A stretch of 64,000 bases of DNA from Leguminivora glycinivorella (taxonomy: Eukaryota > Arthropoda > Insecta > Lepidoptera > Tortricidae), in the NCBI RefSeq assembly GCF_023078275.1, contig NC_062977.1, positions 18,894,585 to 18,958,584 on the forward strand, read 5' to 3'. The notes below the pieces were generated by a model. The model worked only from the letters and a program-made list of their open reading frames with translations. It did not search any database and was not told where the DNA came from. Of this stretch, positions 33,801 to 38,373 are shown piece by piece (within the stretch, counting starts at the first letter, position 1; the number at the start of each line of letters is the position of its first letter). The position numbers and the translations under genes are program-made.

Positions 33801-35445
33801 GTTAAAGCGACTGAAAGTTATCCGGGGTGCTTCACGCAAGATTAGTTTACTATGGCCTCCACGTAGAATTAATTGCGATTGCTCAGACGTATTGGTTTCT
33901 TTAAAAATATTTATAATAATGTAGTAACAAAAGAACTTATTTTTGACTAATTGTTGGCAAACTTAGGATTAATCTTTAAAAATATTTATAATAATGTAGT
34001 AACAAAAGACTTATAAAATTCCCCTAAGCACTAAAGCGGTTTTCTTACAAGTCGGCAGGCGGTCGGTTAAAGTCGGCAGTAATTGGAAATGTGAAGGAAC
34101 CGGGGAAGAAAAAGAAGAAAATAAATAAATAAGTTCAGATGTAAAATAATATACCTTGAATACCTACAATGTGTTCTGTAACTTTAATTTAGAGATCTCT
34201 AAACAGTATCTGTATTATTTAATACTCATAATATAAATCCTTTCTACGTTCTCTTTGACATGTGACCTTAGTCACGGTATTTATTTAATTCGAGTGGACT
34301 ATACAACTATATAAATACGTATAATTGTATACACTCTCTGTACCTAGTTCATTACAATGGAAAGGTCAAACAAATATGGGCTCTCATTCAGAGTAATCAT
34401 ATTACGAAAGAGCGACAGCTGTTCTTTGTTAGAGCCGTAGACAAATAAGGGCAACCTCGAACTTGCAAGGAGTGGTGTTGACAGACCAATTTTTAAGAAG
34501 TTTGTGAACCTTAACTATGAATAAATTATCCTCAGAATAGATTAAATCTATTTAATTTAAAATCAAACAGATTTATTTAGTTGAAGATGGCTATCACTAA
34601 TAGTGTGATTCACTATCAGTACGAGTATTCCTTTATGTTTATACTAAATACCGATAAAAATGTGGACGTACAAGATGTGACACCTTAAGGAAACAAAAAA
34701 ATACTAAAATTGGTAATGTAGAGGTTAGGTAATTGGTCCTTTTTGTATTAGGTATATATCTTAGTTCAATCAAGGTTCATGTGAACTATGTCAGACATAT
34801 AATCAGGGCACGTTTTGAGTCCACGTTTATTAGAATCTATATGTCTGCGAACTGAGTAAACCCAGACCAGATGATTTCAAGAACACTGACTGCGTCACTA
34901 ATTTATCGCTAAGTTTACGATCTTTAAAATATTCCTTGCAAGCTTGGCCGCAACTTTTATGTCTGCTTATAATTTATAATTATGCCGAAACATCCCGTAA
35001 CTACTAAACTAAGTATTATATTATTACTTGAAGCTTAATATCAGCAAGTCCAGGAAAAATATTTTTCCCACTTTGTCATATAAAGATGAAGTCATCTAGT
35101 TGCCTCACATTTTTCTGAATCCTTCGAGAAGCAATCAATCTTTTTATTTCCAGATCGCGTGTTCGAGTTAATATGGTTTTGAAATTCTACTTAGGATCTT
35201 GTCCTCATGTCGCTTCTGCAATTGCATATCTTTTTATCTAGTTTGGAAAAAAAAACTTTAACATATTTCTTCTTTCGCAGGCGACGCTATGTACAAACCC
35301 TACGTGACCGCACGACCAGAGCTCGCGACCGTGGACCTGGACGGAGACGAAGACTTTGTAGTTGTGGCTTGCGACGGTCTGTGGGACTTCGTCAGCGAAG
35401 ACGAGGTCGCGCTGGCCGTGTACCGGCAGCTGGCCGCAGATCCAG
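694..35445 (+). CDS. PP2C-family Ser/Thr protein phosphatase (PPM1E/PPM1F-like), seven exons, 3' end missing
   Basis: Gene-level entry. Joining 694-863, 16003-16112, 18887-19104, 21112-21300, 24346-24489, 25202-25295 and 35281-35445 gives 1090 nt in one frame with GT-AG boundaries throughout (363 codons plus one base). Seen: the metal-site motifs of metal-dependent (Mn/Mg) phosphatases in family order, RRVMEDRH (exon 3), YAVYDGHAG (exon 4), AWAGDS (exon 5), VNGQLAVSRAIGD (exons 6-7) and VVACDGLWDF (exon 7). Known of the family: PPM1E/F enzymes dephosphorylate CaM kinases and PAK and have an N-terminal extension before the catalytic fold, as here (about 140 residues). The usual final segment (GS-DN-T-V/I strand and C-terminus) is not seen, so one or more exons should lie past 64000 or were missed. 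Introns range from 0.7 to 15 kb. Orthology to PPM1E versus PPM1F is not decided. Confidence 0.93.
1151..1573 (-). mobile_element. Penelope-like element 3' fragment (family A)
   Basis: Minus-strand copy of the same element as 21878-22433: end of the GIY-YIG-domain ORF (AWDPVV, then EQARRRL and stop), then the noncoding tail with tgtatggtgttggacatttg, gaccacgaacgctgtaaaga and the block ttcgaaacgtcaggatg. The outer ends are inverted relative to each other (tgaaacaaaactatggaaac at 1151 and gtttccatagttttatttca at 1553-1572), as in the partial LTR arrangement of PLEs. TA repeats flank both sides. Confidence 0.8.
2050..2235 (+). mobile_element. Dispersed lepidopteran non-autonomous repeat (ATATTATAAATG...), fragment
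   Basis: The stretch from actaatattataaatgctaa through gtttgtccatctttcacggc to gatagttgaaaggatggaga is the same family as the longer copy on the other strand at 28750-28935. The family ends in ATAATATTAGTA and CCCGCGGCTTCGCTCGCG. It is non-coding, probably a SINE or Helitron-type passenger. Confidence 0.65.
2284..3249. mobile_element. Nested hAT-like element with TIRs CATAGCTGGGCA
   Basis: Left end catagctgggcaccgttaat (2284) is the inverse of gttaatgcccagctatg (3232-3248). Subterminal runs of GTTAAC/GATTAACGG motifs occur on both sides, typical of hAT-derived MITEs. Inside is a second element (2510-2830) and, near the right end, a LINE-related fragment. Tetranucleotide TATC runs occur at 2266-2283 and 3090-3105. 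Confidence 0.5.
2510..2830. mobile_element. Foldback element nested in 2284-3249
   Basis: Ends aaaagcccgaagtac and gtatttcgggctttt are inverted repeats with one mismatch in 15 bp. The ~290-bp interior has a GC-richer stretch open on both strands for 70-100 codons, but no protein family is recognised. It may be a captured host fragment or chance. Confidence 0.5.
3110..3370. mobile_element. LINE-related fragment (gcataggcctcctccagctct family)
   Basis: Contains gcctgttggcataggcctcc and cgtcttcggacataggcctc, which I recognise as common moth LINE (RTE/CR1-type) remnants. No intact reading frame. Confidence 0.45.
5202..5355. mobile_element. Tc1/mariner-type MITE (TA-CAGTCGCCATCAG)
   Basis: Ends TACAGTCGCCATCAGGTAT and ATATCTGATGGTAACGGTA form an imperfect TIR with a TA target. 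It is related to the better-preserved copy at 8170-8274. Confidence 0.65.
7016..7215 (+). repeat. Dispersed repeat, copy 1 (ggtgtttttttacgcactag)
   Basis: ~195-bp block recurring with about 85-90% identity at 7769-7980. The shared core runs from atggtgtttttttacgcact to gccactcgttt.gaacttcc. No coding capacity beyond chance. Confidence 0.7.
7424..7552. mobile_element. Foldback MITE (CGTTTTCACATTATCCGATC)
   Basis: cgttttcacattatccgatc at 7431 and gatcggataatgtgaaaacg at 7528-7547 are perfect inverted repeats, extended inward by the palindromic CCGATATCGG. The centre is only ~50 bp. Confidence 0.8.
7769..7980 (+). repeat. Dispersed repeat, copy 2
   Basis: Second copy of the 7016-7215 block. 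Here it starts at cagtacagatggtg and contains the inverse catctgtactg at 7849-7859, so the family includes a small TIR-bounded unit. Confidence 0.7.
8170..8274. mobile_element. Hairpin MITE, Tc1/mariner type, 105 bp
   Basis: TACAGTCGCCATCAGATATA on the left and TATATCTGATGGCGACTGTA on the right are perfect inverse complements; the palindrome continues with AGAGCGCCCGAGGTA/TACCTCGGGCGCTCT. The TA at each end fits a TA target duplication. Confidence 0.85.
9324..10444 (-). mobile_element. Penelope-like element (family B), 5'-truncated with inverted partial-LTR arms
   Basis: A 1121-bp insertion flanked by the direct repeat gagtctttacata at 9311-9323 and 10445-10457 (13-bp TSD). Near-identical inverted arms of ~350 bp (9324-9675 and 10066-10416) enclose ~390 bp of coding sequence on the minus strand. 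The right side has an extra 28-bp tail after the arm. Inverted partial LTRs, a tail and variable TSDs are described features of PLEs. Only the end of the RT and the endonuclease remain, so the copy is not autonomous. Confidence 0.9.
9438..10055 (-). pseudogene. GIY-YIG endonuclease and RT-thumb remnant of the Penelope-like element
   Basis: Minus-strand frame: PYVKGVTDKVGTVLGKY is the end of the PLE reverse-transcriptase thumb, followed by a linker and then the GIY-YIG nuclease core (GVYKIDCSCGSSYIGETKRT, with Cys pair, Tyr and Arg) and the C-terminal HLLESGPNHWI and REAIEIKKHRNFNRDEGFRI motifs. The ORF continues to a stop at 9438. The family acts by target-primed reverse transcription with this nuclease. 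The RT fingers and palm are absent (truncated where the inverted arm begins, ~10066). Confidence 0.9.
11788..12000 (-). mobile_element. LINE 3' end with (ATTTC)n tail
   Basis: (GAAAT)9 at 11788-11832, then atatttatttttcaagtagg and GCTACGCCGGCTCTAACCTT, then a GC-rich block with ccccctcagttgggaggggg. Read on the minus strand this is a non-LTR element 3' UTR ending in a pentanucleotide tail. The family is common in moth genomes. Confidence 0.6.
12430..12560. promoter_or_regulatory. CpG-rich patch with two palindromes upstream of the 12646 reading frame
   Basis: GTGATCA-GT-TGATCAC at 12446-12461 and the perfect 16-bp palindrome GTTCATTCGAATGAAC at 12494-12509 lie in a locally GC-rich stretch (gcgggcgcgtggcgcccctc, gcgcgaccgcgagcgagtga). 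The context suggests a protein-binding site or promoter, but no TATA/Inr pair is clear. Confidence 0.35.
12646..12892 (+). pseudogene. Small protein-coding remnant, apparently frameshifted
   Basis: ATG at 12646 (ttcATGG) opens 39 codons beginning MADSDEIKRFANDFNDSEFY and stopping at 12765. An overlapping frame (12737-12892) opens before that stop and continues with coding-like sequence (ASFEQFDLPAGTENLISGAS, later DAPLDLSVLNSIALPPRRTN) to a TAG. A one-base change would join them into ~80 residues. PLDLS is the CtBP-binding type of motif. Family not recognised. It could be a small gene, a retrocopy remnant, or chance. Confidence 0.35.
13297..13480 (-). mobile_element. LINE 3' UTR fragment (poly-A side at 13297)
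   Basis: A-run, then atatttatttcagaccaaag and tccatacagtgagcaaatac. Read on the minus strand this is the terminal part of a Jockey/CR1-like element as seen elsewhere in moths. No ORF left. Confidence 0.5.
14477..14609. mobile_element. hAT-type MITE with 8-bp TSD
   Basis: TIRs CAGTGGCGGGGC and GCCACGCCACTG (11 of 12 matching), flanked by ataggtaa (14469-14476) and ataggtag (14610-14617), an 8-bp target duplication with one change. 133 bp, non-coding. Confidence 0.8.
15572..15729. repeat. 79-bp perfect tandem duplication
   Basis: ttgaaaaatctccagtaaga... through ...gaggttgaaatttccaac occurs at 15572-15650 and again at 15651-15729 without visible difference. Confidence 0.92.
15850..15937. repeat. 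44-bp tandem duplication
   Basis: cgtctaacctaaccagtatt...acaaattctct at 15850-15893, repeated at 15894-15937 with one or two changes (aaccagt/aatcagt). It lies just upstream of exon 2. Confidence 0.88.
16003..16112 (+). CDS. PP2C phosphatase exon 2
   Basis: Acceptor tgctttttccag precedes 16003 and donor TG|gtaagt follows 16112. The exon is 1+108+1 nt. It reads QCPSALLTPLLRIILDEVRV and then SKKQPAEFGYKADES, an amphipathic helical stretch of the N-terminal region. The last base G joins TA of exon 3 to give Val. A LINE 3' end begins only about 25 bp into the following intron. Confidence 0.88.
16134..16392 (-). mobile_element. LINE 3' end in intron 2
   Basis: (tag)n, then aatcactttattgtgtacaa, caaaggcgaacttatcccta, taagggatctcttccagcta. 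I recognise this series as the reversed 3' UTR of a frequent moth non-LTR element. It starts ~20 bp from the exon 2 donor. Confidence 0.6.
17628..17745 (-). mobile_element. tRNA-derived SINE
   Basis: Minus strand contains GGGTTCGAATCC (17676-17687), a perfect RNA polymerase III B box, preceded at tRNA-like distance by gggaagtgatcctgtctgtg and followed by tatgggcatttgggcatata. It does not fold as a complete tRNA, so a SINE head is the better call. Confidence 0.65.
18625..18757. mobile_element. PIF/Harbinger-type MITE, copy 1
   Basis: TIR GGGCCGGTTGCATCAA and TTGATGCAACTGGCCC, flanked by TAA on both sides (18622-18624, 18758-18760), a 3-bp TWA-type target duplication. ~90% identical to 51060-51194. 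Confidence 0.85.
18887..19104 (+). CDS. PP2C phosphatase exon 3 (RRxMEDRH motif)
   Basis: Acceptor cccattttcag, donor GAG|gtgagt. The frame reads YVALRLMQAVTARV, then a proline-rich linker (LPPPPAPHLQEL), and then the start of the catalytic domain with SRRVMEDRHVEI and LEALFGIE. R-x-MED is the first conserved PP2C motif, and its Asp is a metal or phosphate-region residue in the family. The exon is GC-rich (third positions mostly G/C) against an AT-rich intron. A decayed partial copy follows at 19133-19236. Confidence 0.93.
19133..19236 (+). pseudogene. Decayed partial tandem copy of phosphatase exon 3
   Basis: 28 bp after the exon 3 donor the sequence resumes with a degenerate copy of exon 3: gtcaacgaagtttggctgcg matches gtcaacgacgtctgcctgcg. 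It continues with CTACC-GACAACTC-CGG, an internal loss of the proline-rich part, and then ATGG-GGA-AGGCACGTTGAG and GGCGTTGTTCGGTTTTGAG followed by gtgtgt in place of gtgagt. It is shorter than the original, carries stops and has no clear acceptor. A functional exon is unlikely. Confidence 0.75.
19237..21111 (+). other. Rest of phosphatase intron 3
   Basis: AT-rich sequence with no recognisable gene or element, ending in the exon 4 acceptor. Confidence 0.6.
21112..21300 (+). CDS. PP2C phosphatase exon 4 (DGH metal-binding motif)
   Basis: Acceptor tctatttacag precedes 21112 and donor GAG|gtaagt follows 21300. It has 63 complete codons (phase 0/0). It begins CAKPTAFYAVYDGHAGSAAA, where DGH is the invariant PP2C metal-coordinating motif, and ends with the helix LRKALRDAFLRTDNDFI. 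Three partial copies of its second half follow directly, each with its own donor-like GTAAG (21339-21747). Only this copy carries DGH. Confidence 0.95.
21339..21432 (+). pseudogene. Partial tandem copy of exon 4 (4b), with in-frame stop
   Basis: It starts after catctacatcag, aligned to the exon 4 codons for HLHQ, and ends at AGGAG|gtaagt. The sequence of STDL-KALRDVFLRTDNDFIR is recognisable, but a TGA occurs near its 5' end (gtcgagtcgtga) and the SNQE end is missing. It lacks the metal-binding half of exon 4. Confidence 0.8.
21489..21587 (+). pseudogene. Partial tandem copy of exon 4 (4c), open reading frame
   Basis: A potential 99-bp cassette (33 codons, phase 0/0) lies between the AG of catctacatcag and GAC|gtaagt. 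It begins YLVESLHYTTDLRKALRNAF and ends MKNQD. It is open throughout and in the same phase as exon 4, but omits YAVYDGH. If spliced in addition to exon 4 it would insert a repeated helix; if used alone the enzyme would be dead. No strong pyrimidine tract precedes it, so use as an exon is doubtful. Confidence 0.7.
21646..21747 (+). pseudogene. Partial tandem copy of exon 4 (4d), open reading frame
   Basis: A 102-bp open segment (34 codons, phase 0/0) lies between gcatatacaccag and GAG|gtaagg. It begins YLVESPHDSTDLRKALRDAF and ends RKSNQE, differing from the exon 4 tail at a single residue (D for Y) in the parts compared. The donor is GTAAGG. The acceptor is only the inherited CACCAG of the exon, so it is more likely a duplicated fossil than a working exon. 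Confidence 0.7.
21878..22433 (+). mobile_element. Penelope-like element 3' fragment (family A), GIY-YIG C-terminus plus tail
   Basis: The plus-strand frame from ~21878 to a stop at 22090 reads HLHLDKVNHAIKFDKPLVLA, then REAIEIKKYPNFNREDGF and PAWDPVV, the C-terminal part of a PLE GIY-YIG endonuclease. The noncoding tail follows with gaccacgaacgctgtaaaga, ttcgaaacgtcgggatgtat, tatacgcgatttaatccgtt and the end atagttttatttca. The RT is absent. It abuts a minus-strand LINE at ~22433. Confidence 0.85.
22434..24250 (-). mobile_element. Jockey/CR1-like non-LTR retrotransposon, truncated at both ends
   Basis: Minus-strand ORF of 579 codons (24219-22480) plus a further ~23 codons after a premature stop. 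Order: end of the apurinic endonuclease (LILGDFNINSIEW, then the SDH-like region with DEHHPP), the linker with WFSRQLISALKEKN, then RT fingers and palm (NKGAGADNIP, YRPIAILPTLAKAFEKLI, QHGFIKNRSTASNL, VYTDFSKAFDTVNHDIL, GIPQGSHLGP). The sequence after GP is TAA CTT TTT ATT, a likely Leu-to-stop point change, and then FINDIN before it is cut. The YADD box, thumb and 3' UTR are missing. Confidence 0.9.
24346..24489 (+). CDS. PP2C phosphatase exon 5 (5a, GDS motif)
   Basis: Acceptor ccttttttatttccag, donor CAG|gtaattgag, 48 codons, phase 0/0. It starts RACGGSTAVVVVVRGCQLHA, where GGSTAV matches the family SG-T-A strand, continues AWAGDS (conserved GDS loop) and ends VRPHKPSRQ, matching the family D/P-HKP-R sequence. 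The next exon begins DEKDRI, as in PPM1F-type enzymes. Two further copies follow within 370 bp. Confidence 0.94.
24531..24674 (+). other. Intact tandem duplicate of exon 5 (5b), candidate alternative exon
   Basis: A 144-bp copy of exon 5, same length and phase, fully open, between aacactagatcag and CAG|gtaattgag. It begins CAGGDSPAGVVVVRGCQRLA and then is identical to exon 5 from AWAGDS to PSRQ. The second half and the intron start are essentially base-identical to exon 5, while the first 60 bp match the third copy instead, so it is a hybrid. Only 41 bp separate it from exon 5a, too short for ordinary splicing between them, so the two would be mutually exclusive. Against function: its acceptor lacks a pyrimidine tract and the conserved GGSTA strand is altered. 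Confidence 0.75.
24710..24853 (+). pseudogene. Degenerate third copy of exon 5 (5c)
   Basis: Its head is nearly identical to exon 5b (same aacactagatcag boundary and TGTGCCGGCGGTGAC start). After GCCGGCGACTCACT the frame is lost: a short inserted repeat of the HAAWVGDS segment (24784-24805 region) and a one-base shift destroy the reading, and no HKPSRQ end or donor is present. It is a non-coding fossil. Confidence 0.78.
25202..25295 (+). CDS. PP2C phosphatase exon 6 (AVSRAIG motif)
   Basis: The acceptor ends ttgacag and the donor is ATTG|gtaaat. It has 31 codons plus one base, reading DEKDRIQAGGGAVMF, then WGTWRVNGQLAVSRAI, with Gly completed by exon 7. VNG-LAVSRAIGD is a diagnostic PP2C motif. 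This is the only catalytic-domain exon without a local copy. A hAT element begins 74 bp downstream of it. Confidence 0.94.
25370..26644 (+). mobile_element. Complete non-autonomous hAT-type element, copy 2
   Basis: TIRs TAGGGTTGCCAAC (25370-25382) and GTTGGCAACCCTA (26632-26644) are perfect inverses. The element is flanked by gtcacaaa on both sides, an 8-bp target duplication as made by hAT transposases. Both ends contain many TAGTAC/GTACTATA motifs, likely transposase subterminal sites. About 1.27 kb with no transposase frame. It lies in intron 6, 74 bp after exon 6. Confidence 0.92.
26813..26995 (-). mobile_element. LINE/SINE 3' end
   Basis: gatgaaatgaaaaatgtttt, tatttccttgaaaaaggttt and cttgtaatagcggctgtgcc form an AT-headed, non-coding block resembling reversed non-LTR 3' UTRs in moths. 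Assignment is tentative. Confidence 0.4.
27306..27475 (+). mobile_element. RTE-type LINE 3' end
   Basis: cctagttacccttcgggttg, aggctcccatgagccgtggc, atgccgggataacgcaagga and the terminal gatgataatggtgata are hallmarks of RTE-clade 3' ends in Lepidoptera. Only the 3' noncoding part is present. Confidence 0.65.
28262..28349. mobile_element. Short foldback MITE
   Basis: tagtcgagttcataattatg and catatttatgaattcgact(g) are imperfect inverted repeats, with a second inverted pair (cttcacctt/aaggtgaa) inside; 88 bp in total. Confidence 0.6.
28750..28935 (-). mobile_element. Dispersed lepidopteran non-autonomous repeat, longer copy
   Basis: From cccgcggcttcgctcgcgtt through cctatgtcactctccatccc and ggacaaacaaacagacacac to ttataatattagtat. 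Same family as 2050-2235, opposite strand. Non-coding. Confidence 0.7.
28940..29117 (-). other. Unidentified open segment next to the 28750-28935 repeat
   Basis: On the minus strand, 29117 down to ~28945 is open and GC-rich relative to its surroundings. It includes PTQEHANLLGIAPAFADAEL and NLHSIRAKIFWVTRTASI, then runs into the repeat. No family recognised. It could be an exon-like remnant of a TE or a captured gene fragment. Confidence 0.25.
31201..31324. mobile_element. Foldback MITE with 32-bp perfect TIRs
   Basis: gcttaacttcaaacttgggt... (31201-31232) is the exact inverse of the last 32 bp (31293-31324). Inner palindromic parts (gttgattat/ataatcaac) extend the stem. 124 bp. Confidence 0.88.
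33055..33300. repeat. Dispersed repeat (cgagcgtagtgagtggttca type)
   Basis: gtgccaatattgatactcga, ccgcgagcgtagtgagtggt, tttcaaggcacgaaggttaa and gtgccaccgagtggaacac are typical of an abundant uncharacterised moth repeat. No ORF. Confidence 0.45.
33905..34005. repeat. 40-bp direct repeat pair
   Basis: ctttaaaaatatttataata...gtagtaacaaaaga occurs at ~33900 and again at ~33975, 75 bp apart, with no difference in the core. Confidence 0.8.
35281..35445 (+). CDS. PP2C phosphatase exon 7 (CDGLWDF motif)
   Basis: The acceptor ttcttctttcgcag ends at 35280 and the donor is CCAG|gttagt. The frame reads GDAMYKPYVTARPELATVDL, then the acidic GDEDF, then VVVACDGLWDFVSEDEVA and a helix ending RQLAADPG. 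ACDG carries a metal-binding Asp. The exon ends one base into a codon, so at least one more exon must follow. None was recognised downstream in the window. Confidence 0.94.
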
Positions 35446-35559
35446 GTTAGTGCAAATAGGCTAGCTTCCTTCGATTGTTGAAAACAAGCCGCAGATGATA
35501 GCTCGACGAAACAAAACATGATTGCCATACGTCCTGCGTTGTGAGTGGCCATGATGATT

Positions 35560-35684
35560 GAGCTCGCGACCGTGGACCTGGGCGTAGACGAAGACTTCGT
35601 AGTGGTCACCTGCTGCTGTGGGACTTCGTCAGCGGAGACGAGGTCGCTCTGGCCGTGTACAGGCAGCTGGCCGCAGATCCAGGT
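35560..35684 (+). pseudogene. Partial tandem copy of exon 7 (7b), frameshifted
   Basis: Starting at gagctcgcgaccgtggacct the sequence repeats exon 7 from ELATVDL on. It shows a 4-bp loss at the catalytic CDGL (TGCTGCTGTGGGAC in place of TGCGACGGTCTGTGGGAC), and it ends CCAG|gttagc. The duplication also includes about 115 bp of the following intron (gctagcttccttcgattgtt is repeated at 35461 and 35713). The period is 241 bp. The frameshift and the missing acceptor make it a pseudo-exon. Confidence 0.85.
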
Positions 35685-35739
35685 TAGCGAGTAAGACTAG
35701 ACAGTGACCTTGGCTAGCTTCCTTCGATTGTTAAACAAG

Positions 35740-35834
35740 CACGGATCCAGGGGGGGGTCACGTGGTCTATTTGTATGGCCAGCCTAAGCTCCAGGGGGGG
35801 GTCATGACCCCCATGATCCCCCCCTGGATCCGCG
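35740..35834. mobile_element. G-tract foldback insertion inside the duplicated exon 7 unit
   Basis: acggatccagggggggg on the left and cccccccctggatccgc on the right, with a second inner ccaggggggggtcatgaccccc palindrome. The surrounding ttgttaaacaagc and ttgttgaaagcaag look like a ~13-bp target duplication. It is absent from the parent unit at 35460-35500, so it inserted after the duplication. Confidence 0.7.
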
Positions 35835-36145
35835 CATGTTGTTGAAAGCAAGAGTGAGCGGTCGACGAAACAAAACACGAATACCCTGTCCTACATTGTG
35901 TACGTGACCATGACGATTGGTCCTTCGTGCCATACGGTAGCTAGAAAGTTGGTGATTACGTTCGAGACATACATAATTTTGCGTTAACTATCAATACCTA
36001 CTATCATATTATTATTATTATTATTATTTCCAAAAGATCATTTACATCTCAACGAAAACAAGACTTTACGCAATGTCTACAATTTTATCAATGGGACCAA
36101 ATTCTTAACAAAAGTAACTGTCCGGGTAAAACAATCGAATTAGTA

Positions 36146-37288
36146 ATGAATGTCATCAAATATCATTATGAAATATACTTTCCTATAAAAAAACATTTAG
36201 TTAAAAATACTGTAAGTGTGTGGGTCAATGAGGCTGTTAAAACCTTACGTAAAAAGATAAATAAAATTAAACAGGTCTTATCAGTGCATACGCAAGCTAC
36301 CGACAGCACTGAGGCATGCGCAAACCGGCTGATGCTGCAAAACTTAGAATCTGAATACTGGACAACATTGAAACAAGTACGTAGTAGCTTTATTAACAAC
36401 CTTATAGCAAACAGTAGTAGTGAAAATATATGTAGAAGTGTATGGCGGGTAATATCGGCCGAGACTGGAAAGAATATGAAATGCAAGAGTGGTGCGATCG
36501 ATGTGTTTGTCAGTAAGGCTGGGGGTGACAGCGTCGGGCAGCGCGCCGCCGCCGCCGCCGCGCAGCTGAACAGGTACTACATCGACGCGAGTGTAAACAA
36601 CCCAACTCCATGCGCTCGCACCGCGCTTGCATATCTAGAACAATACCTACAATATGCACCGCCTGCGCCATATATATTTGAACCTTTCACGTTGAATGAA
36701 ATATTAATAGCGTGTAAAAAAATTAAACGTAAAAAATCTAAAGACAACAATGACATGTCAACCGAGATTATTGACTGCTTCCCGCCGGTAGTAATCTCAT
36801 TATTTCTATCGTTTTTTAATAAGTGCATTTACACCGGAATATACCCAGATAGCTTAAAAGAAATTAAAGTGCAACCGGTTTATAAAGGCAAGGGTGAAAT
36901 GCACCTACCTAAACATTATCGGCCGATATCACTAATACCAGTGGTGTCTAAAATATTTGAGCGAATGATTAGTAGGAGAATAATGAATCATATCACATCA
37001 AATAACCTATTAAACCAGCAACAGTATGCCTACCAACCCGGGCGGTCGACGGCGGACGCGGCGCGCGACGTCGTGGCGCGCGTGCTGGCGCACCTGGAGG
37101 GCGGGCGGCAGGTCGCCGCGGTGTTCTGCGACCTGTCGCGCGCCTTTGAGGTGATTGATCACTCGCTCTTACTGGCCAAACTCGCTCGCTACGGCTTCGG
37201 AGGAACTTTCCATGACGCCGTCGCCTCGTTTCTCAGTAATCGCAGGCAGTCTACATACGTACTCAACTCAAAGTCAGATCTAGGATGA
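36146..37288 (+). pseudogene. LINE reverse transcriptase, N-terminal part
   Basis: 380 codons: linker (W-NEAVKTLRKKINKIKQ), then RT block 1-3 motifs (IKRKKSKDNNDMS, HYRPISLIPVVSKIFERMI, QYAYQPGRSTADAARDVV, AVFCDLSRAFEVIDHSLLL). It ends in KSDLG and a TGA created by a deletion junction at ~37286. The family motif G-PQGS-LGP and the first half of the YADD block, normally the next ~50 residues, are missing. Confidence 0.88.
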
Positions 37289-38132
37289 CACTTGCATCAT
37301 AGTCAATGCCGATAATTTTGATAATTTAAAACTTAAACTTACACTTGTAATGCACAAAATGGCCAAGTGGTTTTCGGCTAATGGAATGTTATTAAATTTA
37401 GATAAAACCAATATAATTCATTTTCAATTGAAAAAAACTCACAATCCGATAAATATAACTCTAAATAATGTCAGTGTCCCCCAGGTGGACAACACTCGGT
37501 ACCTAGGGTACGTGCTCGACGCCGGGCTGACGTGGGCCGCGCACGTCGACCACATGTGCGACAAGCTGTCCTCGGCGTGCTACGCCCTGTCCAGACTCGC
37601 GCCCACCCTGTCCGCCAGTAACATGCGTAAAGCCTATTTTGGATATTTCCACTCCGTCCTAATTCAAGGAATTGATTTATGGGCTACGTCGGCCACCTGG
37701 GAAAGACTGTTTAAATTACAAAAACGAGCCCTACGAATTGTTGACCGAAAACCACTCGACCATCCCGCGAAAGATATATTTAGAAGCCATAAAATACTGA
37801 CCTTGCCAAGTATATATATACTGACAGCTTGTAACTATGTACGCGAGAACCTGCATAACTACAAAACTCTTAACAGAACGTCGCGTAGGCAGCCGCTGCT
37901 AATAGCTCCGACCCGACGGCTAGCGAAGGCCCGTGCGGCGCTCAGTGTTGTCGGTGCCAACATATACAACCATGTTCCCCTAAACATAAAAAACGCGAAA
38001 AGCAATCCAATATTCTCTAGAAAACTAAAGACTATGTTAATAGACCTTGCATGTTACAATGTACCTGAGTTTCTGCAAGTGACAAACCCATTGGCCCTAA
38101 CACATCAAATATGTAATTTAGTACCTAATTAA
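37284..38132 (+). pseudogene. LINE reverse transcriptase, C-terminal part
   Basis: Open from GAT GAC ACT TGC (DDTCIIVNADNF), the remaining DD of the catalytic YxDD box, in a frame +1 to the upstream ORF. It continues WFSANGMLLNLDKTNIIHF, RYLGYVLDAGLTW, LSSACYALSRL and the C-terminal cysteine-poor tail to a stop at 38132. The ATG at 37350 is internal and not a real start. One deletion of roughly 120-150 bp explains both the missing motif and the shift. Confidence 0.85.
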
Positions 38133-38373
38133 TTGAAAGATGTATCAACAAAATGTAAAATGTATTAACACTAATGTAGTAAATATAATAACTTAACTTA
38201 AGCACTGTTTGCTAAGTAAATCATTTGAAGTTACAATTTTATTATGATTATTATGAATAATGTACCAAATTAAGTAACAATGATCTGCATGTATATGACT
38301 ATACTATGTATTATAAATTGACGTATAAATATTTTACTTTTATGAATAAATGATCTGAATCTGAATCTGAATC

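Larger units (their letters stand above)
27490..35280 (+). other. Rest of phosphatase intron 6
   Basis: 7.8 kb, AT-rich. Apart from the repeats listed (28262-28349, 28750-28935, 31201-31324, 33055-33300, 33905-34005) I see no gene. A short GC-rich patch at 32210-32280 (gcgcgccgggcgccggccgg) is unexplained. ORFs at 32010-32613 overlap it and have no family features. Confidence 0.5.
36020..38373 (+). mobile_element. Jockey/CR1-like LINE, 5'-truncated, with internal deletion in the RT
   Basis: Coding starts within 36050-36145 (in-frame segment before the ATG at 36146 reads QFYQWDQILNK and TIELVMNVIKYHYE, a linker after the endonuclease). The 3' end is gatctgaatctgaatctgaatc, a TGAATC-repeat tail at 38351-38373. 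atcatatt occurs at both edges and may be the target duplication. Two ORFs remain (next entries). Part of the coding is strongly GC-rich (37040-37150, 37510-37610). Confidence 0.88.
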
